Below the pieces are notes generated by a model. That model ran no database searches. It had not been told where the DNA came from and saw only the letters and a list, made by a program, of their open reading frames with translations. This document shows positions 9,980 through 18,689 of a stretch of DNA of 47,990 bases, piece after piece. Within the stretch, counting starts at the first letter, position 1; every line of letters begins with the position of its first letter. Where the stretch lies: NCBI GenBank assembly GCA_902564565.1, contig CACFBW010000008.1, forward strand, positions 1 through 47,990, in the 5' to 3' direction. Source of the DNA: an uncultured Pelagibacteraceae bacterium. Its GTDB lineage: Bacteria > Pseudomonadota > Alphaproteobacteria > Pelagibacterales > Pelagibacteraceae. A program made the position numbers and the translations under genes.

Positions 9980-10029
9980 CATTAATAATCTATAAACCTT
10001 TTCAACTATAAGTATATATTCAAAAATCA

Positions 10030-11493
10030 ATGAGTGTTCAAGTTTTCTATAAAAATAAGGTTAAATTAACCGGTCCGGGCGTGATCGCTTTATTCGGAAA
10101 CGAAAAATTTCAAATACAAAATCTAAGATCTTCTTTTTCAAAAACTGAAGCTTCATATATTGAAAAAATTTCAAAAAATAAAAATAATACCAAAGAAAAT
10201 ATTATTTCATTTAACTTAAATGATAAATCTACTGTAATTTTAATATCAATTAAAAAAAATTTAAAGGGATCTGATGTAGAGGCTTTAGGGGCTCAGTTAT
10301 ATAATTTTGTTAAAAAAGATAATATAAAAAATCTCTCTATTTACTCAGAAAGCATTAATAACAAGCCAGGAAAAGATTTTATTGGCCGTTTCATACACGG
10401 ACTTAAATTAAAATCATATGAATTTAATATTTATAAATCAAAAAAAATAAGAAATAATTTAACAATTAATTTAATTGGAAAACAAACTCCTTTATCTATA
10501 AAAAATAAATTAAAATTTAGAGCTCTAGAAGAGGGGACATTTTTTACTAGAGATTTAGTGTCAGAACCTGGAAATATTTTGCATCCAGATGAATATGCAA
10601 AAAGACTGATTAAGTTAAAAAAGTATGGATTAAAAGTTACAGTTTATGATCAAAAAAAATTAAAAAAATTAGGATGTAATGCTTTATTAGGAGTTGGGCA
10701 AGGAAGTATAAGAGGTTCTTATCTTGTAACTATTGAATGGAAGGGAAATAAATCAAAATCAAAACCTTTAGCATTTGTTGGAAAAGGAGTTTGTTTTGAT
10801 ACTGGTGGTTACTCACTAAAACCTGCGAGATTTATGGAAGATATGACTTATGATATGGCAGGTTCAGCTGCTGTAGTAGGTTTAATGAAAACTTTAGCTT
10901 TAAGAAAAGCAAAAATTAATGCAGTTGGAGTTGTAGGTCTTGTTGAAAATATGGTAAGTGGAAATGCTCAAAGACCTGGCGATATTGTAAAATCTTATAG
11001 TGGAAAAACTATAGAAGTATTAAATACTGATGCTGAAGGCAGATTAGTTTTAGCAGACGCTTTAACTTTCACAGAAAAAAAATTTAAACCTGAACTAATG
11101 ATTGATTTAGCAACTTTAACTGGTGCTATAATTGTTTCTTTGGGTTCAGAATATGCTGGGCTTTTTTCTAACGATGACAAACTATCAAAACAATTACTTG
11201 AGGCTGGTGAAAGAGTTGATGAAAAATTATGGAGAATGCCTCTTCACAAAAACTTTGATAAACTTATAGACTCCAAAAATGCAGATATGCAAAATATAAA
11301 TTATGTAGGGGGAGCAGGCTCAACAACAGCAGCACAATTTTTACAAAGATTTATTTTAAACAAAACATCTTGGGCTCACTTAGATATAGCTGGAATGGCT
11401 TTTTCCAAATATGGAGGAGCTTTAAATCCAAGCGGTGCCACAGGTTATGGTGTTAGGTTGTTAAATCAATTTGTAGAGGATAATTATGAGTAG
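10030..11493 (+). CDS. pepA: Cytosol (leucyl) aminopeptidase, M17 family
   Basis: Hydrolyses N-terminal residues from peptides using two metal ions; PepA homologues can also bind DNA. The C-terminal catalytic domain has K252 and D257 (GKGVCFDTGG), K264, D275 (YDMAGS) and the signature NTDAEGR at 332-338. Length 487 is normal. The gene is divergent from lptF and overlaps ndk by 8 bases. In alphaproteobacteria lptF is often divergent from pepA, which agrees with the layout here. Confidence 0.95.
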   Translation: MSVQVFYKNKVKLTGPGVIALFGNEKFQIQNLRSSFSKTEASYIEKISKNKNNTKENIISFNLNDKSTVILISIKKNLKGSDVEALGAQLYNFVKKDNIKNLSIYSESINNKPGKDFIGRFIHGLKLKSYEFNIYKSKKIRNNLTINLIGKQTPLSIKNKLKFRALEEGTFFTRDLVSEPGNILHPDEYAKRLIKLKKYGLKVTVYDQKKLKKLGCNALLGVGQGSIRGSYLVTIEWKGNKSKSKPLAFVGKGVCFDTGGYSLKPARFMEDMTYDMAGSAAVVGLMKTLALRKAKINAVGVVGLVENMVSGNAQRPGDIVKSYSGKTIEVLNTDAEGRLVLADALTFTEKKFKPELMIDLATLTGAIIVSLGSEYAGLFSNDDKLSKQLLEAGERVDEKLWRMPLHKNFDKLIDSKNADMQNINYVGGAGSTTAAQFLQRFILNKTSWAHLDIAGMAFSKYGGALNPSGATGYGVRLLNQFVEDNYE

Positions 11494-11896
11494 CACAGAA
11501 CAAACTCTATCAATTATAAAACCCGATGCTGTTGAAAGAAATTTAGATAGAGAGATTAAAGAAATTTTTAACACCAATGGTTTTAAAATTTTTAAAGAGA
11601 AAAAAATTCAAATAACAAAAGCTGAGGCTGAGCAGTTTTATAAAGTTCATGAAACAAAGCCTTTTTACAATGATTTATGCGATTATTTATCTTCTGGACC
11701 AATAGTAGTAATGATACTTGAAAAAGAAAATGCAGTTTTAGCAAATAGAGAGCTTATGGGTGCAACAAATCCAAAAGATGCTAAAGAAGGAACAATTAGA
11801 AAAAAATTTGGAATATCAATTGATAAAAATTCTGTTCATGGATCAGATAGCGTGGAAAATGCAAAAATAGAAATTAATTTTTTTTTTAAAGATTAA
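11486..11896 (+). CDS. ndk: Nucleoside-diphosphate kinase
   Basis: Equilibrates nucleoside di- and triphosphates through a phosphohistidine. The catalytic histidine is H118 in NSVHGSDS, and the N-terminal TLSIIKPDAVERN is the standard signature. Length 136 is slightly shorter than the usual 140-145. The start overlaps pepA by 8 bases, so the pair is probably co-translated. The 3' end overlaps the convergent purN by 4 bases. Confidence 0.96.
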   Translation: MSSTEQTLSIIKPDAVERNLDREIKEIFNTNGFKIFKEKKIQITKAEAEQFYKVHETKPFYNDLCDYLSSGPIVVMILEKENAVLANRELMGATNPKDAKEGTIRKKFGISIDKNSVHGSDSVENAKIEINFFFKD

Positions 11897-12471
11897 TTTA
11901 AAATTTTCTTAATAGCAGCCGGATAAATTAAATGTTCTTTTTTAAGGATTTTTTTTGCCAAGGAAAAAGGCGTGTCTTTTTTAGATATTTTAACCCTTTC
12001 TTGTAAAATTATTTTTCCAGAGTCTAGTTTTGATGTAACGTAATGTACAGTACATCCTGCAAATTTATCTTTATTTTTAATAGCTCTGGCATGAGTGTTT
12101 AAGCCTTTATATTTTGGAAGCAAAGAGGGGTGTATATTAACTATTTTACCTTTAAATCTTTTAATAAAATTATTTGATAAAATTTTCATAAATCCTGCAA
12201 GACAAATTAATTTTATTTTTTTTTGATTTAGAATTTGTAAAATTATTTTATCGGTTTTTATTTTTTTATCATAGTTAATTATTTTTTTTGTAATTTTATA
12301 TTTTTTAGAATACTTAAGACCTATTGCATTATTTGAGCTTGAAATTATTAATTTAATAGAGAATGGATATTTTTTAAATTTAGAAAATTTAATTAAATTT
12401 TTTAAATTACTTCCTTTTCCTGAAATAAAAACTGCAATTTTTATTTTTTTAGGACCAATCGATTTTTTCAT
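11893..12471 (-). CDS. purN: Phosphoribosylglycinamide formyltransferase
   Basis: Transfers a formyl group from 10-formyl-tetrahydrofolate to GAR in purine synthesis. Catalytic residues N112 and H114 (VNIHPSLLP) and D150 (SKLDSG) are in place. The GKGSN motif near residue 18 binds the substrate phosphate. Length 192 is typical. It overlaps purM by 23 bases in another frame. The reading is unusually rich in lysine and isoleucine but shows no disruption. Confidence 0.95.
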   Translation of the reverse strand: MKKSIGPKKIKIAVFISGKGSNLKNLIKFSKFKKYPFSIKLIISSSNNAIGLKYSKKYKITKKIINYDKKIKTDKIILQILNQKKIKLICLAGFMKILSNNFIKRFKGKIVNIHPSLLPKYKGLNTHARAIKNKDKFAGCTVHYVTSKLDSGKIILQERVKISKKDTPFSLAKKILKKEHLIYPAAIKKILN

Positions 12472-13477
12472 CTAGTTTGATTTTATTTTTACCGGATATT
12501 ATTTTTCCTATTACGTATGGCTTATATTCTCTTTTAAAAATTTTTTTTATTTTATTTAAGTTTTCAGGCTTACTAATCAAACAAAAACCAACTCCGCAAT
12601 TAAAAGTTTTTAACATTTCATCGTCATCAATATTATTTTTTTTTAGCCATTTAAATATTTTTTTAGTTATAATTTTATTTAAGTTTACTTTTGCTGTAAG
12701 TCCTTCTGGTATAATTCTTTTTAAATTATCTTTAATTCCACCACCAGTAATATTTGCACACCCTTGAATAAGATTATTTTTAACTAATTTTAACACTTCA
12801 TTAACGTAAATTTTAGTTGGTCTTATTAATTCTTTTTTTAAGAACTTATTTTTTTTTAAATTAATTTTTTTTTTATTAATTATATATCTAACTAATGAGT
12901 AACCGTTTGAATGTAAGCCACTAGATGGAATTGCAAGAATTAAATCATTTTTTTTAATTTTTTTTTTATATAAAATTTTCTTTTCATCGACCACTCCAAC
13001 TGAGAAGCCAGCTATATCAAATTTTCCTTTTTCATATGTTCCAGGCATTTCAGCTGTTTCTCCTCCAACTAATTGGCAATCTGAAATTTTACAACCCTCT
13101 TGAATTCCTTTGACTATAGATTTAAGTTTTTTTAGATCTATTTTATTTATTGATATATAATCCAAAAATATTAAGGGTTTGGCTCCTTGAACAATCAAAT
13201 CATTTACACACATTGCTACTAAATCAATGCCAATTGTGTCATATTTATTAAGTATATTGGCTATTTCAATCTTGGTGCCAACACCATCAGTGCTTGCTAC
13301 AATTTTAGGCACTTTATAAGTTTTGGGAATGTCCGAAATTGATCCAAAACCACCTATATTTTTAAACTTTTTATTGCCCTTATTTTTTGGTGAAATATTC
13401 GATATAAATTTAATAAAATTATCAGCTGCGCTTATGTTCACACCACTTTTTCGATATGTAAATTTACTTTTTTTCAT
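12449..13477 (-). CDS. purM: Phosphoribosylformylglycinamidine cyclo-ligase
   Basis: ATP-dependent ring closure of FGAM to aminoimidazole ribonucleotide. The 342 residues include the N-terminal YRKSGV motif, STDGVGTK near residue 64, the conserved GGETAEMPGTY near 138-148 and SSGLHSNGYSL near 190. Its start lies 11 bases from that of the divergent DUF2066 gene, leaving essentially no untranscribed spacer. It is translated together with purN. Confidence 0.96.
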   Translation of the reverse strand: MKKSKFTYRKSGVNISAADNFIKFISNISPKNKGNKKFKNIGGFGSISDIPKTYKVPKIVASTDGVGTKIEIANILNKYDTIGIDLVAMCVNDLIVQGAKPLIFLDYISINKIDLKKLKSIVKGIQEGCKISDCQLVGGETAEMPGTYEKGKFDIAGFSVGVVDEKKILYKKKIKKNDLILAIPSSGLHSNGYSLVRYIINKKKINLKKNKFLKKELIRPTKIYVNEVLKLVKNNLIQGCANITGGGIKDNLKRIIPEGLTAKVNLNKIITKKIFKWLKKNNIDDDEMLKTFNCGVGFCLISKPENLNKIKKIFKREYKPYVIGKIISGKNKIKLDEKIDWS

Positions 13478-13488
13478 TAGTATAAAAT

Positions 13489-14568
13489 ATGCAATTTAAA
13501 AAAAATTTAACAAAATTGAATAAACTTTATATATTTTTTTTTTCTTTGATTCTATTTATAAATCTAATTCCAATTTCAGCATCAAGCTCTAGTTCATTTA
13601 ATATTAGAAATTTAGAGATTTCCGAGCCATTTGATGTAAATTTTAATAAAGAAAAAGTTATTAACAAAGGCTTTAGAGAGGCTTTTATAGAATTGGTATC
13701 AATGATTACAACTTCAGGTGATCAAAAAAAAATAAAAAAAACATCTATCAACACAATTAAGAATTTAATTGATTCTTTTACCATGAGCGAAGAAAAATTT
13801 ATAAACAACGAGTACTTAGTTAATTTTGATGTTAATTTTAATAAAAAAAATACTTTAAAATTTTTTGAAAAGAAAAATATTTTCCCGTCAATTCCTAAAA
13901 AAAAAAAAGTTTTGCTAATACCCGTTTTCGTCAATTTGCAATCAAATCAAATATCACTTTTTAATAATAATGTTTTTTATGATTCGTGGAATTTAAATAA
14001 AAAAAGATTTTTTTTAATTAACTATATTCTTCCATCTGAAGATATAGAAGATGTGAATTTGCTCATAGAAAATAGAAAATCTATAGAAGAATATGATTTT
14101 AAAAAGATAGTTCAAAAATATGATTTAGAAGATTTTATAATTGTAATACTATATAAAAATTTTGATCAATTAATAGTATTATCAAAAATACAAATTAATA
14201 ATAATTTAAAAATAGAAAATCAAAGATTTAATGAAGTAAAGTTAAATAATCAAAAAAAAATTGAGGAAATTTTGATAAATCTTAAAAATCTTTATGAAAA
14301 TCATTGGAAAGAAATTAATAGAATTAATACTTCAATAAAACTTCCAATAACAATTTCTTTAGATGCCTCAAAATATGAAAAAATATTAAATTTTGAAAGT
14401 ATTTTGAATACATTAGATTTAGTATTCAGTTATGAAATTTTAAAATTTGATAATAAAAAAATTTATTATAAACTTATATACAATGGTTCACCCGATAAAT
14501 TTATAAATGATTTGGAATTACATGGTTTTGATATTAACAATCAAAATCAAGTATGGATGATTAAATGA
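13489..14568 (+). CDS. Exported DUF2066-family protein
   Basis: A 359-residue protein with a hydrophobic N-terminal signal (about 12-34, ending in ISASS), so likely periplasmic. The body is highly charged with no catalytic motif that I recognise. Alphaproteobacteria commonly place a DUF2066 protein between purM and the small DnaA-like gene, and this context is the main basis for the call. Its role is unknown. It overlaps the next gene by 4 bases (ATGA), indicating coupling to the Hda-like regulator. Confidence 0.65.
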   Translation: MQFKKNLTKLNKLYIFFFSLILFINLIPISASSSSSFNIRNLEISEPFDVNFNKEKVINKGFREAFIELVSMITTSGDQKKIKKTSINTIKNLIDSFTMSEEKFINNEYLVNFDVNFNKKNTLKFFEKKNIFPSIPKKKKVLLIPVFVNLQSNQISLFNNNVFYDSWNLNKKRFFLINYILPSEDIEDVNLLIENRKSIEEYDFKKIVQKYDLEDFIIVILYKNFDQLIVLSKIQINNNLKIENQRFNEVKLNNQKKIEEILINLKNLYENHWKEINRINTSIKLPITISLDASKYEKILNFESILNTLDLVFSYEILKFDNKKIYYKLIYNGSPDKFINDLELHGFDINNQNQVWMIK

Positions 14569-15227
14569 GAGATTTAAATCAACTTTTACTCAATTTTGAA
14601 TATAAACAAAACTTTAAAGATGAAGATTTTTATGTAAGTAAAAGTAATTATTTTGCATTTAAATTAATTAATGCTTGGCCAAAATGGGAAAAAAAAATTT
14701 TGAATATTTATGGAACAAATTTTTCGGGCAAATCACATTTAGCTAATATTTTTCTAAAAAAATTTAGAGGTATTAAAATTAATGCACATTCATTTAATAA
14801 TAAAAATTTACAAGAAATTAAAATTTATGAAAATATTATTTTAGAAAATTTTGATAAAAGCATTGATGAGGTTTTAATTTATTCTTTATTTAATATCATT
14901 GATCAAGATAATAAATTTTTACTTATAATTTCAAACACACCCATAAATGAAATAAATTTTAAATTAAACGATCTTAAATCAAGAACAAAAAACTGCCTTT
15001 TTGCAAAAATTGAAAAACCTGACGATGATCTTATGTTTGCTTTGATTTTAAAAAATTTTTCTGATCGACAAATTGCAATAGATAAAAAATTGATTGATTT
15101 TATTATTAAAAGGATAGATAGATCGTATGACAAAATATTTGAATTCATATATAAAATTGATGAACTGAGTTTAAAAAAAAAAAAACCAATTGATTTTAAA
15201 ACAATTAAAGAAATATTGAAGGTTTAA
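14565..15227 (+). CDS. hda: DnaA-like AAA+ regulator (Hda/HdaA family)
   Basis: Short homologue of the DnaA ATPase domain, without the DNA-binding domain IV. In alphaproteobacteria such proteins stimulate ATP hydrolysis on DnaA at the sliding clamp and restrain re-initiation. The P-loop GTNFSGKS is at residues 50-57, and a Walker B-like IILENFD at about 88-94 has Glu where DnaA usually has Asp. The first residues (MRDLNQLLLNF) could hold the short clamp-binding motif. The 220-residue length and the location after DUF2066 support the call. Confidence 0.75.
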   Translation: MRDLNQLLLNFEYKQNFKDEDFYVSKSNYFAFKLINAWPKWEKKILNIYGTNFSGKSHLANIFLKKFRGIKINAHSFNNKNLQEIKIYENIILENFDKSIDEVLIYSLFNIIDQDNKFLLIISNTPINEINFKLNDLKSRTKNCLFAKIEKPDDDLMFALILKNFSDRQIAIDKKLIDFIIKRIDRSYDKIFEFIYKIDELSLKKKKPIDFKTIKEILKV

Positions 15228-15228
15228 C

Positions 15229-17010
15229 TTGAATAAATATAGAACACATAATTGTGGTGAATTAACCAAAAAAAATAAATCACAAGATATTTTTTTATCT
15301 GGATGGATAAATAAAAAACGTGATCATGGTAATTTATTATTTATAGATTTAAGAGATAATTATGGATTAACTCAATGTGTGATTGATAAAAGTAATAAAT
15401 TTTTTATCGAGTTAGAAAAAATTCAATTGGAAAGTGTTATTAAAATATCAGGAAAGGTTGTAGAGAGAGACAAAAATACTATTAACCCAGAATTAAAAAC
15501 TGGTGAAATTGAGGTTCTTATCAGTTCTTTTGAAACACTTGGGCAATGTAGAGAACTTCCTATGCCAATATTTTCTGATCAAGAATATTCAGAAGAGATT
15601 AGACTCAAGTATAGATTTTTAGACTTAAGGAGAAAAAAAATACATGAAAATATTATTTTAAGATCTGAAGTTATTTCTTTTATTAGAAAAGAAATGAAAG
15701 ATTTAGGTTTTTTGGAATTCCAAACTCCGATTTTAACTTCCTCAAGCCCAGAAGGTGCAAGAGATTTTTTAGTTCCAAGCAGATTAAATCCTGGAAAATT
15801 TTATGCTCTCCCACAAGCCCCTCAGCAATTTAAACAATTAATAATGGTTTCAGGATTTGATAAGTACTTTCAAATAGCACCATGTTTTAGAGATGAAGAC
15901 GCAAGAGCAGATAGGAGTCCGGGTGAATTTTATCAACTTGATTTAGAAATGTCATTTGTCGAGCAAGAGGATGTTTTTAATGTAGTAGAAAAGTTAATGA
16001 TAAATTTGTTTAAGAATTTTTCTTCAAAAAAACTTTTAAATAATAAATTTCCAAAAATTCCGTACGAAGAAGCAATGTTAAAATATGGAACTGATAAACC
16101 TGACTTAAGAAATCCATTATTGATATATGATTTAACAAATATTTTTACTCGAGAAGATGTAAAATTTGATATTTTTAAAAAATTAGTAAAATCCGGATCA
16201 AAAGTGCGGGCAATTGTTACAAAAAATACAAAAGATAAAGCAAGAAGTTTTTTTGATAATATAGATAAATGGGCCAAAGATGAAGGAGCTTCAGGGTTAG
16301 CATATTTTACCATTGAAAACCAAAACGTAATTTCTGCAAAAGGTCCAGTAGGTAAATTTTTTTCTAAACAATCCTTAGAAGAGATTATGAAAGCCACTGG
16401 AGCCGAGATAGGTGATAGTGTCTTTTTTGCATGTGGAAAAGCAAAAGAAGTCGAAAAAATCTCTTCTTTAGCAAGAGAAAAAATAGCTCAGGAATTGAAT
16501 TTAATCGACAAGAACTCTTTTGCTTTTTGTTGGATAGTTGACTACCCGATGTTTGAAATGGATGATGATAATAAAATTAAATTTAGCCACAACCCTTTTT
16601 CAATGCCTCAGGGAGATTTAGAAAAAATTGACTTTAAAAATCCATTAAATATAAAAGCTTATCAATACGATATAGTTTGCAATGGTATTGAGCTATCATC
16701 AGGCGCTATCAGGAATCACAAACCTGAATTGATGTATAAACTGTTCTCCTTAGCAGGGTATGATACAAAAAAAGTTGATGATAAATTTAGTGGCATGATA
16801 AATGCACTTAGTTATGGCGCCCCTCCACATGGAGGTATCGCTCCTGGAATAGATAGAATTGTAATGCTTTTAGCAGATGAGAAAAACATAAGAGAAGTTA
16901 CGATGTTTCCAATGAATCAAAATGCCCAAGACTTAATGATGAATGCACCATCAGAAATTTCACAAAACCAGTTAAAAGAACTTAATTTAGCCTTAAAAAA
17001 AAAGAAATAA
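15229..17010 (+). CDS. aspS: Aspartyl-tRNA synthetase
   Basis: Class II synthetase charging tRNA-Asp, and in many alphaproteobacteria also tRNA-Asn for later amidation. The order is an N-terminal OB fold (SGWINKKRDHG), motif 2 (FRDEDARADRSPGEFYQ) and C-terminal motif 3 (GIAPGIDRIVML), with the bacterial GAD insertion between. Length 593 is typical. The start is TTG, one base after the stop of the Hda-like gene. No competing ATG upstream fits the frame. It ends 2 bases before the convergent TSCPD gene. Confidence 0.96.
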   Translation: MNKYRTHNCGELTKKNKSQDIFLSGWINKKRDHGNLLFIDLRDNYGLTQCVIDKSNKFFIELEKIQLESVIKISGKVVERDKNTINPELKTGEIEVLISSFETLGQCRELPMPIFSDQEYSEEIRLKYRFLDLRRKKIHENIILRSEVISFIRKEMKDLGFLEFQTPILTSSSPEGARDFLVPSRLNPGKFYALPQAPQQFKQLIMVSGFDKYFQIAPCFRDEDARADRSPGEFYQLDLEMSFVEQEDVFNVVEKLMINLFKNFSSKKLLNNKFPKIPYEEAMLKYGTDKPDLRNPLLIYDLTNIFTREDVKFDIFKKLVKSGSKVRAIVTKNTKDKARSFFDNIDKWAKDEGASGLAYFTIENQNVISAKGPVGKFFSKQSLEEIMKATGAEIGDSVFFACGKAKEVEKISSLAREKIAQELNLIDKNSFAFCWIVDYPMFEMDDDNKIKFSHNPFSMPQGDLEKIDFKNPLNIKAYQYDIVCNGIELSSGAIRNHKPELMYKLFSLAGYDTKKVDDKFSGMINALSYGAPPHGGIAPGIDRIVMLLADEKNIREVTMFPMNQNAQDLMMNAPSEISQNQLKELNLALKKKK

Positions 17011-17012
17011 AT

Positions 17013-17843
17013 TTATTTTTTCCCTTTTAGATTAATCTTAATGTCCGACAAGTCGACAAGATTTTTTTTGTAATTACTTCTTACAAATCCTTTACTTGTT
17101 ATGTCTTTTACAATTTTCAAAAATTGATTTTGATCCTCAGATACTTCTTCATCAGTTAAATTTGTTTTTTCGCTACTTCCTATTGATGGTGTATGTGCTA
17201 AATCTTCTCTGTTTTGATAGGATATGGCTAGTTCTCTGAAAATATAGTCTAACATAGATGAAGCACTTAGAATTCTATCGTTTCCTTGTACTTTTCCAGA
17301 AGGTTCAAATTTAGTTCCCACATAAGCATTAATAAATTCATCAAGTGGAACGCCATATTGAAGACCTAGTGAAACTGCAATCGCAAAGTTGTTCATTAGA
17401 GCTTTTACAAGCTCACCTTCTTTGCTTGTGTCAATGAAAATTTCTCCGATTTTTCCATCTTCATACTCGCCGGTATGTAAATATATTTTATGATCGCCAA
17501 TAGTTGCTTTTTGTATATATCCTTTTCTTCTATCGGGCATACTAAATCTTTTACCCACACTTTCGTTAATTTTTTTTATAAAATTTTTATTATTATCAGC
17601 TACCAATGTTTGAGGCTCAATTTTTTTTGATATTACTTCTAAATTTTTATTATTTTTATTATTTTGATCATTTTTTTTGTCTAAATTTTTGATTTTTCTA
17701 TTATCTAATTTTATATCTAAAATCTCGAACTTTCCATCATCTCTCTTTTCTAGACTTAAAAGCTCCGACTCACTTATATCATCTAGATAATGACTAACTT
17801 TAAAACTGCAAGTATAATAAGTTTCTACCAAATATTTTGCCAT
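17013..17843 (-). CDS. Free-standing NrdJ C-terminal (TSCPD-type) domain protein
   Basis: Residues about 97-217 closely resemble the C-terminal extension of alphaproteobacterial adenosylcobalamin-dependent ribonucleotide reductase NrdJ, with [43 protein letters not shown] and [12 protein letters not shown]. The large catalytic barrel of NrdJ is absent. The first 55 residues ([12 protein letters not shown]...) form a separate conserved-looking module, joined by an Asn/Lys-rich linker at about 55-68. There is no stop or frameshift to suggest decay. It could modulate a reductase encoded elsewhere or act independently. Function unknown. Confidence 0.7.
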   Translation of the reverse strand: MAKYLVETYYTCSFKVSHYLDDISESELLSLEKRDDGKFEILDIKLDNRKIKNLDKKNDQNNKNNKNLEVISKKIEPQTLVADNNKNFIKKINESVGKRFSMPDRRKGYIQKATIGDHKIYLHTGEYEDGKIGEIFIDTSKEGELVKALMNNFAIAVSLGLQYGVPLDEFINAYVGTKFEPSGKVQGNDRILSASSMLDYIFRELAISYQNREDLAHTPSIGSSEKTNLTDEEVSEDQNQFLKIVKDITSKGFVRSNYKKNLVDLSDIKINLKGKK

Positions 17844-17884
17844 TTTTATCTTTTTAAATTTTTTTTTTGAGTCTTAAAATAATA

Positions 17885-17896
17885 TTGTATATACAA
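17885..17896. repeat. 12-bp palindrome in the TSCPD/NDUFA12 divergent spacer
   Basis: TTGTATATACAA is a perfect palindrome about 42 bases upstream of the TSCPD gene start and 61 bases upstream of the complex I subunit gene. It may be an operator, but a palindrome of this length is not rare in AT-rich DNA. It does not match the NrdR box as I remember it. The rest of the 113-base spacer is AT-rich with no clear ribosome-binding site. Confidence 0.2.
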
Positions 17897-17956
17897 ATAA
17901 TTATTTTAGTCTAATTTATTTTTTACAATTTTAAATTGAAATAATTATAAAAAAAC

Positions 17957-18316
17957 ATGTTGACATTCATTAAACAGATTTTTGTGTGGTGGAATCAAGT
18001 AACCATTGGAACAAGGATAGAAACTATTTTTTTTGGAAAATTAGTTGGAAAAGATTCATTTGGAAATAAATACTATAAAAATAAAAAAGGTAAAAGGTGG
18101 GTTATTTATAAAGGGGAAATTGATGCATCAAAAATATCAAATGAGTGGTACTCTTGGATGCATTGTACAAAAAATAAAATTGAAAATATTCATGATTTAA
18201 AAAAATATGAATGGCAAAAACCGCATCAACCAAATCAAACCGGTACCGATAATTCTTATCACCCTAATAAAAATAATGAAAAAATTAATAAAAAATATAA
18301 AAGTTGGAAAAATTAA
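17957..18316 (+). CDS. NADH:ubiquinone oxidoreductase accessory subunit, NDUFA12/B17.2 family
   Basis: Small accessory subunit of respiratory complex I, shared by alphaproteobacteria and mitochondria. The 119-residue protein has the family pattern GTRIETIFFGKLVGKDSFGN, YYKNKKGKRWVIYKG, and EWYSWMHC. The C-terminus is Lys/Asn-rich. It is located on the matrix/cytoplasmic arm in characterised complexes. It overlaps the DUF2155 gene by 41 bases if that gene starts at 18276. This pair is commonly adjacent in alphaproteobacteria. Confidence 0.9.
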   Translation: MLTFIKQIFVWWNQVTIGTRIETIFFGKLVGKDSFGNKYYKNKKGKRWVIYKGEIDASKISNEWYSWMHCTKNKIENIHDLKKYEWQKPHQPNQTGTDNSYHPNKNNEKINKKYKSWKN

Positions 18317-18689
18317 TTTTCTATTTTTCTTAATAGTTTTATATTTTTTAACAAATATTTTTTTATATGCTGAAGAAAATTCTAAATTTTTAGAAGGAAA
18401 TTTTATTGAAATAAAAATTTTAGATAAAGTAAGTTCAAAAAATAGTTTATTAAAAATACAGATTGGTGAAGAAAAAGAATTCAAAAACCTTACAATTAGA
18501 CCTCTTAGATGTAAAAACTCTGAATTTGATGATACTCCAGAAATTACAGCTTATTTACAAGTGAAAGATGCAACAAATAAAAATAAGGATGAAGTCTTTG
18601 TTTTCAACGGTTGGACCTTTTCTTCAGGTCCTACTATAAATCCATTTGATCATCCAGTTTACGATATTTGGCTTACTAATTGTTATTAA
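18276..18689 (+). CDS. Exported DUF2155 domain protein
   Basis: The frame is open from 18207, but the ATG at 18276 starts MKKLIKNIKVGKINFL followed by a hydrophobic stretch and AEENSK, a normal signal peptide. I therefore choose 18276. The mature part has the DUF2155 features: LDKVSSKN, IRPLRCKNSEFDDTPE, and the ending FNGWTFSSGPTINPFDHPVY with DIWLTNC. Role unknown, probably periplasmic. It overlaps the convergent accC by 4 bases. In relatives an aat gene often lies between accC and this gene; none is present here. Confidence 0.8.
   Translation: MKKLIKNIKVGKINFLFFLIVLYFLTNIFLYAEENSKFLEGNFIEIKILDKVSSKNSLLKIQIGEEKEFKNLTIRPLRCKNSEFDDTPEITAYLQVKDATNKNKDEVFVFNGWTFSSGPTINPFDHPVYDIWLTNCY

Noticed and set aside
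15933..16397. 154-codon minus-strand open frame inside aspS
   Set aside because: It is fully antisense to a conserved part of aspartyl-tRNA synthetase, with no family resemblance of its own.
17844..17956. Possible NrdR box upstream of the NrdJ-like gene
   Set aside because: The palindrome TTGTATATACAA does not fit the NrdR consensus as I know it, and only one copy is present.
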